Positions 41,796 to 51,400 of a stretch of DNA of 57,149 nucleotides are shown one piece after another. The notes beneath the pieces were generated by a model, which saw only the letters and a list, made by a program, of their open reading frames with translations, did no database searches and had not been told where the DNA came from. Origin of the DNA: Actinomycetes bacterium. GTDB taxonomy: Bacteria > Actinomycetota > Acidimicrobiia > Acidimicrobiales > Acidimicrobiaceae. Where the stretch lies: positions 1 to 57,149 of the forward strand of contig JAKAQL010000011.1 of assembly GCA_021822605.1 (NCBI GenBank). The letters are read 5' to 3'. The first letter of the stretch is position 1. Each line of letters starts with the position of its first letter. The position numbers and the translations under genes are program-made.

Positions 41796-44156
41796 ATGAG
41801 ACCGAAGCGCCGATTTCCAACACCCCATCCCGATCAACGCCTGGAGGTGCCATTGAACAACACTGCTCGTGATCGGCTGGCTACGCTGCTCGCCAACGGC
41901 GTGGAGAAAGGCAGCTTTAGCGCAGGCCGGACGGCGCCCACCAACGACCTGCATCTTGAGGTGCAAGGGGTCGGCACGATACAACTACCCGTCCCCCAGG
42001 TGCAGGCCAGACAGTTGTGTGCGATCAGTCGGCCAGCCCGTTACGGACAAGGCGAGCACACTCTCTTCGACAAGAGGGTACGTGACACCTGGGAGGTCCC
42101 AAAAAGCCGAGTCAAGATCGATAAACGGCGCTGGAACCAGACGCTTGGCCCCGTCCTCGACCAGCTCACGTCAGCGCTTGGCTTTCCCGAAGGCAGCCAG
42201 CTTCGAGCCGAGTTCCACTCTATGCTGGTCTACGCTCCTGGCCAATTCTTCCTCCCCCACCAGGACTCCGAGAAGGACGATGCGATGGTGGGTTCGCTGG
42301 TGGTCGGTCTACCCTCGGCATTCACCGGCGGGGCGCTCGAGATCCACCAAGGAGCCGAGACGGCTACCTACCGGGGGTCCAAGAAGTCTCTCTCCTTTGT
42401 AGGCTTCTTCAGCGATTGCCGGCATCAGGTTAGACCCGTCACCTCAGGGTACCGGGTGGTACTCACCTACGACTTGCTCATTGTCAGCAAGACCCGCCAG
42501 CCACCGGGCGAGGTGAACTCAGAGCTGATCGACAAGCTGGCTGGCTGTCTAGGCGAGCACTTCGGTACAGCAGACGCCCCGGAACACCTGGTGTACCTCC
42601 TCGACCATCAGTACACTCCACGTGCCTTGAGCTGGTCACGCCTGAAGGGCCTCGATGATCGGTCGGCGACACTGCTCGAGGCTGCAGCTGAGCGTGCTGA
42701 CTGCGAAGTGGTGCTGGCCTTGGTCGATGTGCACGAGACGTGGAGCACCGACTGGTCCGAACCACCCTCTCGCTGGTATCGACACTCAGACTATGGTGAC
42801 GATGACGAGGATGAAGACGACGATGACGAGTACGATGTCCAAGAGCTCATCGAATCCGAGATCACCCTTAACGCATGGATAGATCTAAGCGGCTCTAGCG
42901 AAAGTGACCTCTCGCTATCGGTTGGAGACGACGAGGTTTGCACCAGCACCCCATCAGATGACTTGGAGCCGTACTCGTCTGAGCACGAGGGCTACTTGGG
43001 TAATTGGGGCAACACCCTCGACCGTTGGTACCACCGAGGAGCGATCGTACTTTGGCCCCGTCACCGCGCGTTCATCGTGCGAGCCCAAGCGTCACCAGGC
43101 TGGGCGCTCGACACTCTCATTACACAGATCCACACGGGTGACCTCGAGGGTGCCCGGAACATGGCAGCAGCACTTGCACCGTTCTGGGACCGGGAGGTGA
43201 CCCGGGCACAATCACCCGACTTGATCACCAACGCCTTATCCGTTGGCCTGCTGATTACGGAGCCGGAGTTGGCCGCCATGCTGCTTAGACCGTTTCACCT
43301 TGAGATGCTCAGCCACACCGACGCAAAGACCTTGAGTGCACTCGCGGAGAGCTACGGCGAAGCTTGGATGAGCGCTCTTGTAACACAATGGTCGCTGGAG
43401 CGACGGTCCTACTACCCATCAACGGGGAAGAACACCGCGACGTGGATCGCTGAGCTGCCCCAACTCTGCGACGCTCTCGCCCATACGGGAGGCTCCGGCG
43501 TTGGAGTAGCCCGGCTGCTCCTCATAGCCGCCAAGAGTTGGACACGCGAAAGTATCGAGTCGACGCTCAAGGAATCCTCCCCCAGCCGGCGGAGACAGCA
43601 CTTGTCCGATCTAGGAGTCCCGGTCGCAGGTGTGCTACAGGGTGCCGCCCTCGTCAGTGCCGATGCCGTCAGCGACGAGCTGATCGGCCTCGTGTGCTCA
43701 GGAGGCGATAGGATGCTGGACTGCGCGATAGCCGTCCTACGGGCTGCTCCACCAGCCGAGTGGGAGACGACTGGACTCGAACTCGTCAAGGCGCACGTAC
43801 GCTACACCCTGACCGACCTCCTCGCTCTGAGCCAACGGCGCGACGACGACTGGTCGATCCCACTACCGCCTGGGTGCACCTGCGAGCTCTGCTCCAAGCT
43901 TTCGACCTTCCTTGTCGATCCCACCCAGACCCAGCTTGAGTGGCCACTCCGCCAGGACGGCAGAGCCCACGTGCATCATCGTATCGACGCCTCCGAACTG
44001 CCGGTGACCCACCAGACCCGACGGACTGGTCGCCCCTACACCCTGATATTGACCAAGACCGACGCCCTATTCGAGCGCGAGCACGAAGAACGGCAGCGCT
44101 TTGAGACCGAGCTGGCGTGGCTCGATGGGAGTTCTTGGGTCAATGACGCGGAGTGA
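41796..44156 (+). CDS. Large 2OG-Fe(II) oxygenase-domain protein
   Basis: This 786-aa protein has a prolyl-4-hydroxylase-like 2-oxoglutarate/Fe(II) oxygenase domain at about residues 60-230. The HxD motif is His155/Asp157 (LPHQDSEKDD), the distal histidine is His210 (DCRHQV), and the 2OG-binding arginine is Arg220 (GYRVVLTY), with GGALEIHQG between. A striking acidic patch of Asp/Glu follows at about 331-346, then ~450 helical residues that I cannot assign, and a CTCELC cysteine motif near residue 695. The start ATG at 41796 has no clear ribosome site. The substrate is unknown; protein or nucleic acid hydroxylation is possible. It lies among TA and defence genes. Confidence 0.75.
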   Translation: MRPKRRFPTPHPDQRLEVPLNNTARDRLATLLANGVEKGSFSAGRTAPTNDLHLEVQGVGTIQLPVPQVQARQLCAISRPARYGQGEHTLFDKRVRDTWEVPKSRVKIDKRRWNQTLGPVLDQLTSALGFPEGSQLRAEFHSMLVYAPGQFFLPHQDSEKDDAMVGSLVVGLPSAFTGGALEIHQGAETATYRGSKKSLSFVGFFSDCRHQVRPVTSGYRVVLTYDLLIVSKTRQPPGEVNSELIDKLAGCLGEHFGTADAPEHLVYLLDHQYTPRALSWSRLKGLDDRSATLLEAAAERADCEVVLALVDVHETWSTDWSEPPSRWYRHSDYGDDDEDEDDDDEYDVQELIESEITLNAWIDLSGSSESDLSLSVGDDEVCTSTPSDDLEPYSSEHEGYLGNWGNTLDRWYHRGAIVLWPRHRAFIVRAQASPGWALDTLITQIHTGDLEGARNMAAALAPFWDREVTRAQSPDLITNALSVGLLITEPELAAMLLRPFHLEMLSHTDAKTLSALAESYGEAWMSALVTQWSLERRSYYPSTGKNTATWIAELPQLCDALAHTGGSGVGVARLLLIAAKSWTRESIESTLKESSPSRRRQHLSDLGVPVAGVLQGAALVSADAVSDELIGLVCSGGDRMLDCAIAVLRAAPPAEWETTGLELVKAHVRYTLTDLLALSQRRDDDWSIPLPPGCTCELCSKLSTFLVDPTQTQLEWPLRQDGRAHVHHRIDASELPVTHQTRRTGRPYTLILTKTDALFEREHEERQRFETELAWLDGSSWVNDAE

Positions 44157-44450
44157 TCGGCACCGGGTCACGTAAAGGTTCAGAAGCCGCCAGGTGAACC
44201 AAGACCACCAGCTCCAAGAGGACCGCGTCTGCCCAGCCGGCGATGATCGCCTTCGACCCTCTTCGTTGTCCTGGGCCTTCTACGAAGAAGGTCACTGGTT
44301 GTCGGGGATTTGATCGTCTCGCATCTGAACGTTGGCACCAAGTAGCGGAGCATCCATAGCATCCATGCCCGGCGACCTCCCACATGACGATCGGTAACCG
44401 GACGGTGCACCAGGTCGCCATTGCTTGCCTATCACTCCTTACCTACAACC
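44157..44450. other. Intergenic region before the AbrB/PIN pair
   Basis: About 290 nt without a supported gene. Short minus-strand frames look like shadow frames. Confidence 0.4.
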
Positions 44451-44478
44451 TGTACCCTTACAAGATGGTACAGTAAGG
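44451..44478. promoter_or_regulatory. Nested inverted repeats at the AbrB/PIN promoter
   Basis: TGTACC (44451-44456) pairs with GGTACA (44467-44472), and CCTTAC (44456-44461) pairs with GTAAGG (44473-44478). The element ends two bases before the antitoxin ATG and includes its ribosome site, so bound antitoxin could block both transcription and translation. Confidence 0.5.
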
Positions 44479-44480
44479 AT

Positions 44481-44723
44481 ATGGAAGTAGCAGCAAAGGT
44501 CACGGCCAAAGGTCAGGTAACTATCCCCGTTGCCGTTCGGCGTGCACTTGACCTCAATGTGGGCGACGAGGCGATATTCGAAGTGGATACTGAGGCGGGT
44601 GAGTCTCATGCCCAAATTCGCAAAGCAGCTGACTTCATGGCCTTGGCCGGTTCAGTGCCTGTCCCAGATAAATGGTTCGGCGCTGATTGGCCGACCCTCC
44701 GGGCAGCAGCGTGGGCCCAGTAG
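44481..44723 (+). CDS. AbrB/MazE-family antitoxin
   Basis: This 80-aa protein starts at the ATG at 44481 (AAGGA upstream). The SpoVT-AbrB fold is evident from KVTAKGQVTIPVAVRRALDLNVGDEAIFEV, and the acidic/aromatic tail (WFGADWPTLRAAAW) would contact the toxin. It precedes a PIN-domain gene by 26 nt, the standard layout of a type II TA operon. Autoregulation at the inverted repeats 44451-44478 is likely. Confidence 0.88.
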   Translation: MEVAAKVTAKGQVTIPVAVRRALDLNVGDEAIFEVDTEAGESHAQIRKAADFMALAGSVPVPDKWFGADWPTLRAAAWAQ

Positions 44724-44749
44724 GCCGAACACCAGCACAACCCCAACTC

Positions 44750-45178
44750 ATGAGCGAGGCTCTTGATGCGAACGTCGTGCTTCGCCACTTCACCGGCCAG
44801 CCCGCCGAGGTTGCTAAGAGGGCCACGAATGCCCTAGTCAACACCCCACCACGCAGCCTTGTGCTTGCCGATCTCACTGTGGCTGAGATTGTCTACGTCC
44901 TACAGGGTCCTTATGCACGACCGAGGAACGAGATAGCCCGCCTCGTTGAAGCAACCCTATCCCTGGGATCGGTGGTCGTCGACAATGAAGCACTCCTACG
45001 GCGCACCTTGGAGCACTACGGACAACGAAGGATGGACTGGCCTGACGGGTACCTCGTCGCGCTGGTAGAGCTCCGCCACCTCGACGGTCTCGTCAGCTTT
45101 GATCGTTTCGACGCCAAGAACGCCGACCTTCTCGTGGCAAGACGGGAACCACAAGCATGTGTGGAGCCCCGGTACTAG
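44750..45178 (+). CDS. PIN-domain toxin (VapC-like)
   Basis: The protein has 142 aa from the ATG at 44750; an upstream GTG would add 21 residues that read through the antitoxin end. The PIN acidic residues are visible as ALDANVVLR, LTVAEIVYV, DWPDGYLVAL and SFDRFDAKNADLL, so the nuclease site looks complete. It is paired with the AbrB-type antitoxin just upstream. Confidence 0.88.
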   Translation: MSEALDANVVLRHFTGQPAEVAKRATNALVNTPPRSLVLADLTVAEIVYVLQGPYARPRNEIARLVEATLSLGSVVVDNEALLRRTLEHYGQRRMDWPDGYLVALVELRHLDGLVSFDRFDAKNADLLVARREPQACVEPRY

Positions 45179-45500
45179 TATCCTTCCATCCAGGCAGACG
45201 CTCTATGGAACCAGTTCCAGTGAGTAATGGTCTCCGTCTCACCCAGACAATGAGGAAGCTCTCAAAGCGGCGGACCGGAGTACATCTCCTGCAGGTACTC
45301 TATGGATGAGGGTAGAGGTCAGAGTAGGTCGAAGGTTGTGACGTTGGCCGTATGGAGTGTGTGGTAAACGATGGAAGTGCAATTCTTTACCTCCAGGACA
45401 CTCCGCGTCGGCAGTCACCAGGTACACTCCTAGACGGAGCTTCTTTGGTCACTTACTCGCCTCCTCTCTCAATCGTTAGCGAACAAGGACTCGATCTCTC
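45179..45500. other. Promoter region of the Wadjet operon
   Basis: About 320 nt without a supported gene, upstream of the four-gene defence operon. No clear -10/-35 pair or hairpin stands out. Confidence 0.4.
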
Positions 45501-47276
45501 ATGATGGACCTCGTAGAGAACCACGACGGGCCTCACTCCCAATCAGCAGCCCCCAGACAACAGAGTCCCGCGCAGGACCCCCAGTCGAATCGTAGCAACG
45601 AGTCTCGGGATGCGCGCGACTACGGGAGCAGTCGTGAGTCACCCTCTTCTCCTCGTGACACCGACCAGCTCTGGCCAGACACGACCTCCATTATCGGACC
45701 CGCGGACATCGGCTTGTCCGGTGACCAGATAGGCCGCCTCGACGCATACCGCTACCTCGCAGTGCCTGACAGAACCCTCTATCTGTGCATCATGCGTCAA
45801 TTCACTTCGGTGTTACTCGCTGAATGGTCCGCTCAAGACGTCACAGAACGTCTCGCCCGAGACGGGATTCGAGTCGAATCTGAAACCGTCGAAGCAAGGC
45901 TTCATCAGCTGGCCGCTTGGGGCAATCTCCTTCCATCACCCAGGGAGGTTCGAGTAACGAGCATCGCCGAATACCACCGGCAAGCGGCACGCTACCAGGT
46001 ATCAAAACTGGGAACCGCGATTCAGCGCGACGTCGACACGATTCTGGCCGCCGCCGAAGGAGCCCGAGAGGTATCTCGAGAGCTCCTCAACCTGATCGCT
46101 CGAGGTATCGACGAACTGGCCTCTTTCTTCACCTACGGCGCCAACAACGTCCAGGGAGTCGAGGTTGCCGAGAAGGTCTCGACTCTGTTCCTCCAGTTTG
46201 GTGACTTTGCGGCATCCATTAATGACTTCTATGCCTATGTATTTTCAGTGGTCTCTCGCTTTGACCTCAACGATGATGAGTTCAACGGATTCAAGGGACT
46301 CCTCCTCGACTATTTGGAGACTGTCGTTGGAGAAGTGACTCTTTATGCCCCCGCCATCGAGGAGGCACTCAAGCGACTGTGGCCCAATGTTGACTCGCTC
46401 CTCGGGGTGCTCGATGAGCACAGCGCTGACTTCCGTGCCCTCGAGAACGCCAAACAGGGTAAGGTCGGGAAGGCCCGCGGTCGTAGCAAAGGCGACTGGG
46501 AGGAGCTACAAGCCTGGTTTTCTGAGGGTGGCTCCGCATCGGGTGCCTACCAACTTCGCTCCGCCGCAAACCGGGCACTGTCTGCATTACTCGTGAACCT
46601 CAAGCGTATCAACGCTACCTCGAGCAGTGCCACTTCCCATCGGCGCGACCTGTTGAAGTTAGCAACTTGGTTTCGTAATTCTACAACCACCGAAGCTCAC
46701 ATTTTGTACAACGCAGCCTTTGCGATGCACGGGGCCCGACATCTCGGTATCCCAATTGGCGAGGACGGTTCAGTCGACCCCGATCAGGTGCCTGCAACGA
46801 CGTCCTGGTGGCAAGCGCCGACCGCACCGGTCCCGGTGAGTCTCCGCGACCGTGGAGACCGGACCTCGCGTGGTCGCGCAGCCTCGCCTGCCATCCACAG
46901 AGCACAGAAACAAGCCCTTCTTGCTGACCACGTAAGATCGCTTCGGGCCCGTGAGGCTGCCTGCCATGAACTCGCTGCGGCGGCGACACGACTCGAAGAT
47001 GTGTGTCTTAGCGGTGGCGCCATGGCCGTGCTCGTAGAGTTATTCGGATCTGCACTGGCTTCAGGAGACTTGAAGCTCGATTCGGAGCGCCCGTCGTTCT
47101 CACATGGGAAGAGCACCGCAGCCGATACGGGCCTTGAGCTCATCGTCCGGCCCCATATCAACCACACGACTACCGTACATGCGATGACTGGAGATCTAAC
47201 ATTTATCGACCTCGACTTAGATCTCGCCGCGGTTCAGGGATCTGCTGGACCAGAGCAAGAGATCTCAAACCCATGA
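45501..47276 (+). CDS. jetA: Wadjet system protein JetA (DUF2397/TIGR02677)
   Basis: JetA (591 aa) is the kleisin-like, MukF-related subunit of the SMC-type anti-plasmid complex. A Ser/Gln/Pro-rich disordered N-terminus (about 1-70) precedes a winged-helix region (GRLDAYRYLAVPDRTLYLCIMRQF, VEARLHQLAAWGNLLPS) and long helices (EVSRELLNLIARGIDELASF) typical of DUF2397. The stop overlaps jetB by 4 nt. It is the first of four coupled genes with the TIGR02677-02680 family set. Confidence 0.9.
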   Translation: MMDLVENHDGPHSQSAAPRQQSPAQDPQSNRSNESRDARDYGSSRESPSSPRDTDQLWPDTTSIIGPADIGLSGDQIGRLDAYRYLAVPDRTLYLCIMRQFTSVLLAEWSAQDVTERLARDGIRVESETVEARLHQLAAWGNLLPSPREVRVTSIAEYHRQAARYQVSKLGTAIQRDVDTILAAAEGAREVSRELLNLIARGIDELASFFTYGANNVQGVEVAEKVSTLFLQFGDFAASINDFYAYVFSVVSRFDLNDDEFNGFKGLLLDYLETVVGEVTLYAPAIEEALKRLWPNVDSLLGVLDEHSADFRALENAKQGKVGKARGRSKGDWEELQAWFSEGGSASGAYQLRSAANRALSALLVNLKRINATSSSATSHRRDLLKLATWFRNSTTTEAHILYNAAFAMHGARHLGIPIGEDGSVDPDQVPATTSWWQAPTAPVPVSLRDRGDRTSRGRAASPAIHRAQKQALLADHVRSLRAREAACHELAAAATRLEDVCLSGGAMAVLVELFGSALASGDLKLDSERPSFSHGKSTAADTGLELIVRPHINHTTTVHAMTGDLTFIDLDLDLAAVQGSAGPEQEISNP

Positions 47277-48490
47277 TGTTCGTCGATTCGAGCGCCACCA
47301 CCGAGCGCCAAGTGGGTGCACGCACACTCCTCGCCCATCCACTTGTACTCGCGCAGGGGCCACTCGCCGAGGAGTACCGGCTCATCCGCAAGCATTCGGA
47401 CTGGCTCATCGAGCAGTACCATCAGTTACTCGGTTACCGTCTCATCGTGGAGACTAGCTTCGCGCGGCTCTACAAGACAGCCCTTGGTGATGCGAGTCGG
47501 CCCGGGATCCGCTCTGGCTCTCCAAACCCGCTGACACCGAGAGCATACGGCTATGTCGCCCTCATCATCGCCAACCTCCTGACATCGCGAGAACAACTGC
47601 TTCTCTCAGGTCTGATCACGGATCTGCGGACGGCGGCCGCAGAGACGGAGATAGTGCTCGATGACAGCATGAGTGAGCGACGGGCTCTCGTCTCAGCGCT
47701 ACGCCTCCTCGTCGATTGGGGTGTCCTCATTGAGGACGAGAACTCGGTGACCGGATACTCGGACGAGGGCCCTGACGTGCTCCTGACTGTGCGTCGGGAC
47801 CTCGTACGCCACCTCGTCGCAGGTCCCTTACGTCAGGCAGAGAGTCCAGCAGATCTCATCGAGCGCGCAGGGTCGGCTCTTGTCGGCGGTGCCCGCCATC
47901 GGGTACGGCGCAAGCTTGTGGAAACGCCGGTCGTCTACCGAACCGACTTAGATGATGAGGAACGAGCCTGGATGAGTCAATACCAGCGGCGAGAGGAGAC
48001 CGTTCTCGGCGACTTTCTCGGCGCCACGCTCGAGATCCGCGCCGAAGGAGTAGCCCTCTTTCACCCCGAGATCACCGACCGCGAATTTCCCGGCAACGGG
48101 ACAGTAGCACAAGCGGCTCTCCTGACGGTCGCTGAACTCGCCTTACGTCTGTGCCCATCACCGGTACCCAATCCACGTAACGCTCTTGTGGTGAGCGTTC
48201 CAATCCCCGATGGGCTCCTTGAGGAGGTGCTCGAAGGCTATGTCGAGCGTCATCACCGCAGGTGGGGTCAAGCCTGGGTCACAGATACCGTCGCTCTCGC
48301 ATCAGAGGTGCGTCGCCTACTCAAGGATATGCACCTCATAGCGCCGCTCGATTCGGGTAGTATCTCGGTAGGCGGCAATGGGACAGTGGGAAACTGGGTA
48401 CTTCTCGCAGCGGCTGCTCGCTACGTCGCCAAGGAATCCGTCGTCGCTCCCGGCAAGATCAGCGACGACCTTTTCGGAGCAACACAATGA
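47273..48490 (+). CDS. jetB: Wadjet system protein JetB (DUF2398/TIGR02678)
   Basis: JetB (405 aa) is the MukE-like winged-helix accessory subunit that bridges the kleisin and DNA in the Jet complex. The sequence fits DUF2398: LIRKHSDWLIEQYHQLLGYRL, a central winged-helix region (ERRALVSALRLLVDWGVLIEDE) and a C-terminal helix set with VTDTVALASEVRRLLKDMHLI. Both ends overlap neighbouring genes by 4 nt (ATGA), so stoichiometry is probably set by coupled translation. Confidence 0.9.
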   Translation: MMFVDSSATTERQVGARTLLAHPLVLAQGPLAEEYRLIRKHSDWLIEQYHQLLGYRLIVETSFARLYKTALGDASRPGIRSGSPNPLTPRAYGYVALIIANLLTSREQLLLSGLITDLRTAAAETEIVLDDSMSERRALVSALRLLVDWGVLIEDENSVTGYSDEGPDVLLTVRRDLVRHLVAGPLRQAESPADLIERAGSALVGGARHRVRRKLVETPVVYRTDLDDEERAWMSQYQRREETVLGDFLGATLEIRAEGVALFHPEITDREFPGNGTVAQAALLTVAELALRLCPSPVPNPRNALVVSVPIPDGLLEEVLEGYVERHHRRWGQAWVTDTVALASEVRRLLKDMHLIAPLDSGSISVGGNGTVGNWVLLAAAARYVAKESVVAPGKISDDLFGATQ

Positions 48491-51400
48491 GCCTCTTTGT
48501 AGACGACTCAGAACCGTTGGAGTTGGTGTCGATGCCCGTCGAACGAATCGGACGGTTCGTCCTTCATCGTGCCGGAATTCGCAATGTATGGCAATACGAC
48601 GATGTCTCCCTTCTCTTCTCAGGTGGGCGCATGCTGTTGCGGGGCAAGAATGGAGCAGGAAAGTCCAAGGCGATGGAGATGCTTCTCCCCTTCCTCTTAG
48701 ACGGCGACACCCGTGCTCTGGACTGTGTGAGGAAGGACCGTACCTCGCTGTTTTGGCTCATGACCGACGGTCGAGAACCTGGCAACCATATCGGCTACAT
48801 GTGGCTCGAGCTCCGGGCCGTCGACACTGCGGGCAATGAGGAGTTTCGAACACTGGGCTGCGGAGTGAAAGCCTCTTCGGCAGCTCGCAAGCACACCGCG
48901 TGGTTCTTCATCTCCAACAAACGGGTTAACGACGGCATTGCTCTTGATGATGAATCCGGCATGTTGGAGCAAGAGGCCTTTCGAAACCAGCTCGAACCAG
49001 AGGAGTTCTTCACCACGGCAACATCGTATGCCCGCCGCGTCGCCACGGAGCTCTTCGGCATCGAGGATGAAGCTCGTTATCGTAACCTGTGCCACCTGCT
49101 CTACGAGCTCAGAAGACCGAGCGTAGGCGAGAACATCGAGGCAGGGCAACACACCATGGTTCTCACGGAGGCACTTCCCCCGCTCGATGACGAGCTGATC
49201 GCAGGCGTGGCACAGAACTTCGACGACCTCACCAAGATTCGAGAAGATCTCGCTCGTGCCGAAAGAACCGAACGTGCCCTTACTACGTTTCTCGACTCCT
49301 ACCGCGACTATGCCCGCGGTGTTCTACGCCACCGTGCACGGCTCGTCATCGTTGCGGCGAACGAGGCAAAGGCCACGCAACGCAACCTCAAGAACGCTGA
49401 AGGAGACGCGGAACGAGCCCGCCAGTCCGCCGAGACCTCGCAGGATCGGGTCGATCGGCTTGACGCCCAGGCCCACGATTCCCAAAACGAACTGCAAGTT
49501 CTACTGACGTCCCCCGCCTACCAGCACTTGCAATCCATCAATGACCGCAAGCAACGGGTTGATGCCTACCTTAGCGCCGCCAACGCCGCTGCTAAGGCCG
49601 CCGACCTCGCTCGCGACCACGTCGTGCAGGAGGCCGCTAAGGTCACCTTGACCGCGACCAACGTCGACCACGAAGCAACCCAAACGCGCACCGCCCGCCG
49701 TGCACTCGAACCATTAGCGGTATCCGCTGGCATCGACGTTAACCTTCTCGCTGAACCAGTTACGATCACCGATGTCCATCGCCCTCCCGAACCGAACGTC
49801 TCTCTACCCCAGCCAGCCGAGTCACTAGAGTCGGCACCTCGCACGATAGAGATCGAAGTGGTCGAGTCGGCGATTGAAAGGTACCTAACCGATCTCAAGG
49901 CCCTCGTCAGTCATTGCAACCACCGCACCACGATCGTTGGCACGCTCATCAAAGATGCCGAACAGGCGGAGCACCTTGACAAGGTCGCGACAACAGCCGA
50001 AGCTGCCGCCTCAAGCGCCCAAAGGCAACTCGAAAGAGCTAGCCTCGCCGAGAATCGGGCAGCTGCCACCGCCTCTGAAGAGCATCACCGCTGGCGTCAC
50101 CAGCTAAGTCTCTGGCTCAACCAGGCAAAGGTTGTGTGCGATGATACCGATTGGAGCACCGTCAGCGCCTACAGCGAAGTCGATTCACCGGTTCTTCTAA
50201 CAGCAGATGAGGCCGACTCGCTTGCCGACAAGGTCGGACAACTCCTTGTTCCGAGTCACCAACGCGTCGAGGCGGCCCTTATGGAGGCTACCATCGCCAA
50301 ACGAGATGCGGACGCTGCCCTTGCTGCTCTTCAAAAGCAGCTAGCCGAAGTAGAGGCTCGCACCGAAAAGCTCCCGGAACCGTCGCCGTATCGGGCGCTA
50401 CCTCGAGACTCCAGCACTGGCATCGCGTTCTATGCGGCCGTTGAGTTTGCCACCGACGTTGATCAGGCAACCTCGGCTGGTATCGAGGCGGCCCTCCAGG
50501 CGAGTGGGTTACTCGATGGCTGGGTGACTACCGAAGGGGTGCTTCGCCGCGGGACCACCGAGGACCTCCTTCTCACTCCGTCACCCCTGCCGGCGGGGAC
50601 AACACCGCTTAGCTCAGTTCTCACCCCGGCGCTGCCGCCCGACTGCGCCATCGAGTCCACGACAATTAGCGCGCTTCTCACTAGCATCGCAGTCGGTTCA
50701 CACCCTGAGGCTTCGTCCTGGGTTGATGGCGAAGGACAATGGCGTCTTGGAGTTGCAACTGGAGCTTGGCATAAAAGCCAGGTTGAATTCATAGGTGTGA
50801 CCGCTCGTCGCCAAGCCCGTGAACGTGAACTCACAGACATCAACACCCAAATCTTGGGGGCACAGTCGCTGGCCGCCAAGGCTCGCGACGCACAAGAAGC
50901 TGTCACGAACCGACGAGATGCGCTCACCCGGCTCCGCCAAGATCTCCCTAGCGTACGCGAGCTCGTCGCGGCCATCAACAAGCTCGCCACGCTTGGTATG
51001 ATCACCTCTCAGCACCAAAACGAGTCCGAGAAGCTGCGCGACGCTGCCGAACAGGCGCGTGACGTCGAGACACGCGCTCGTCGTTACGTTAGCGAACAAG
51101 CATCCCGTTTTGGCATGCCAAGGGAACTTGCCGCGCTTGGGGAGCTGCGAAGTGCGGTGTCTCTCTTCACTCAACGCGTGCATACGGCCCTCAGCGATGC
51201 CGAGCGCATCACTCGTGAGTTAGCGTCCCACCACAAGGCGATTGAGTCATGGCAACGGGCATCCGACGAACACCAACGACTTGCAGCCACTGCAGCCCAG
51301 GAGCGCAATCGCTATCATGACGAGGCCACGCAACTCGCCACCCTGGAGGATGCAGTCGGCAAGGGGGCCCAGGAGGTCCAAGCCAAAATCAACCAAGCCC

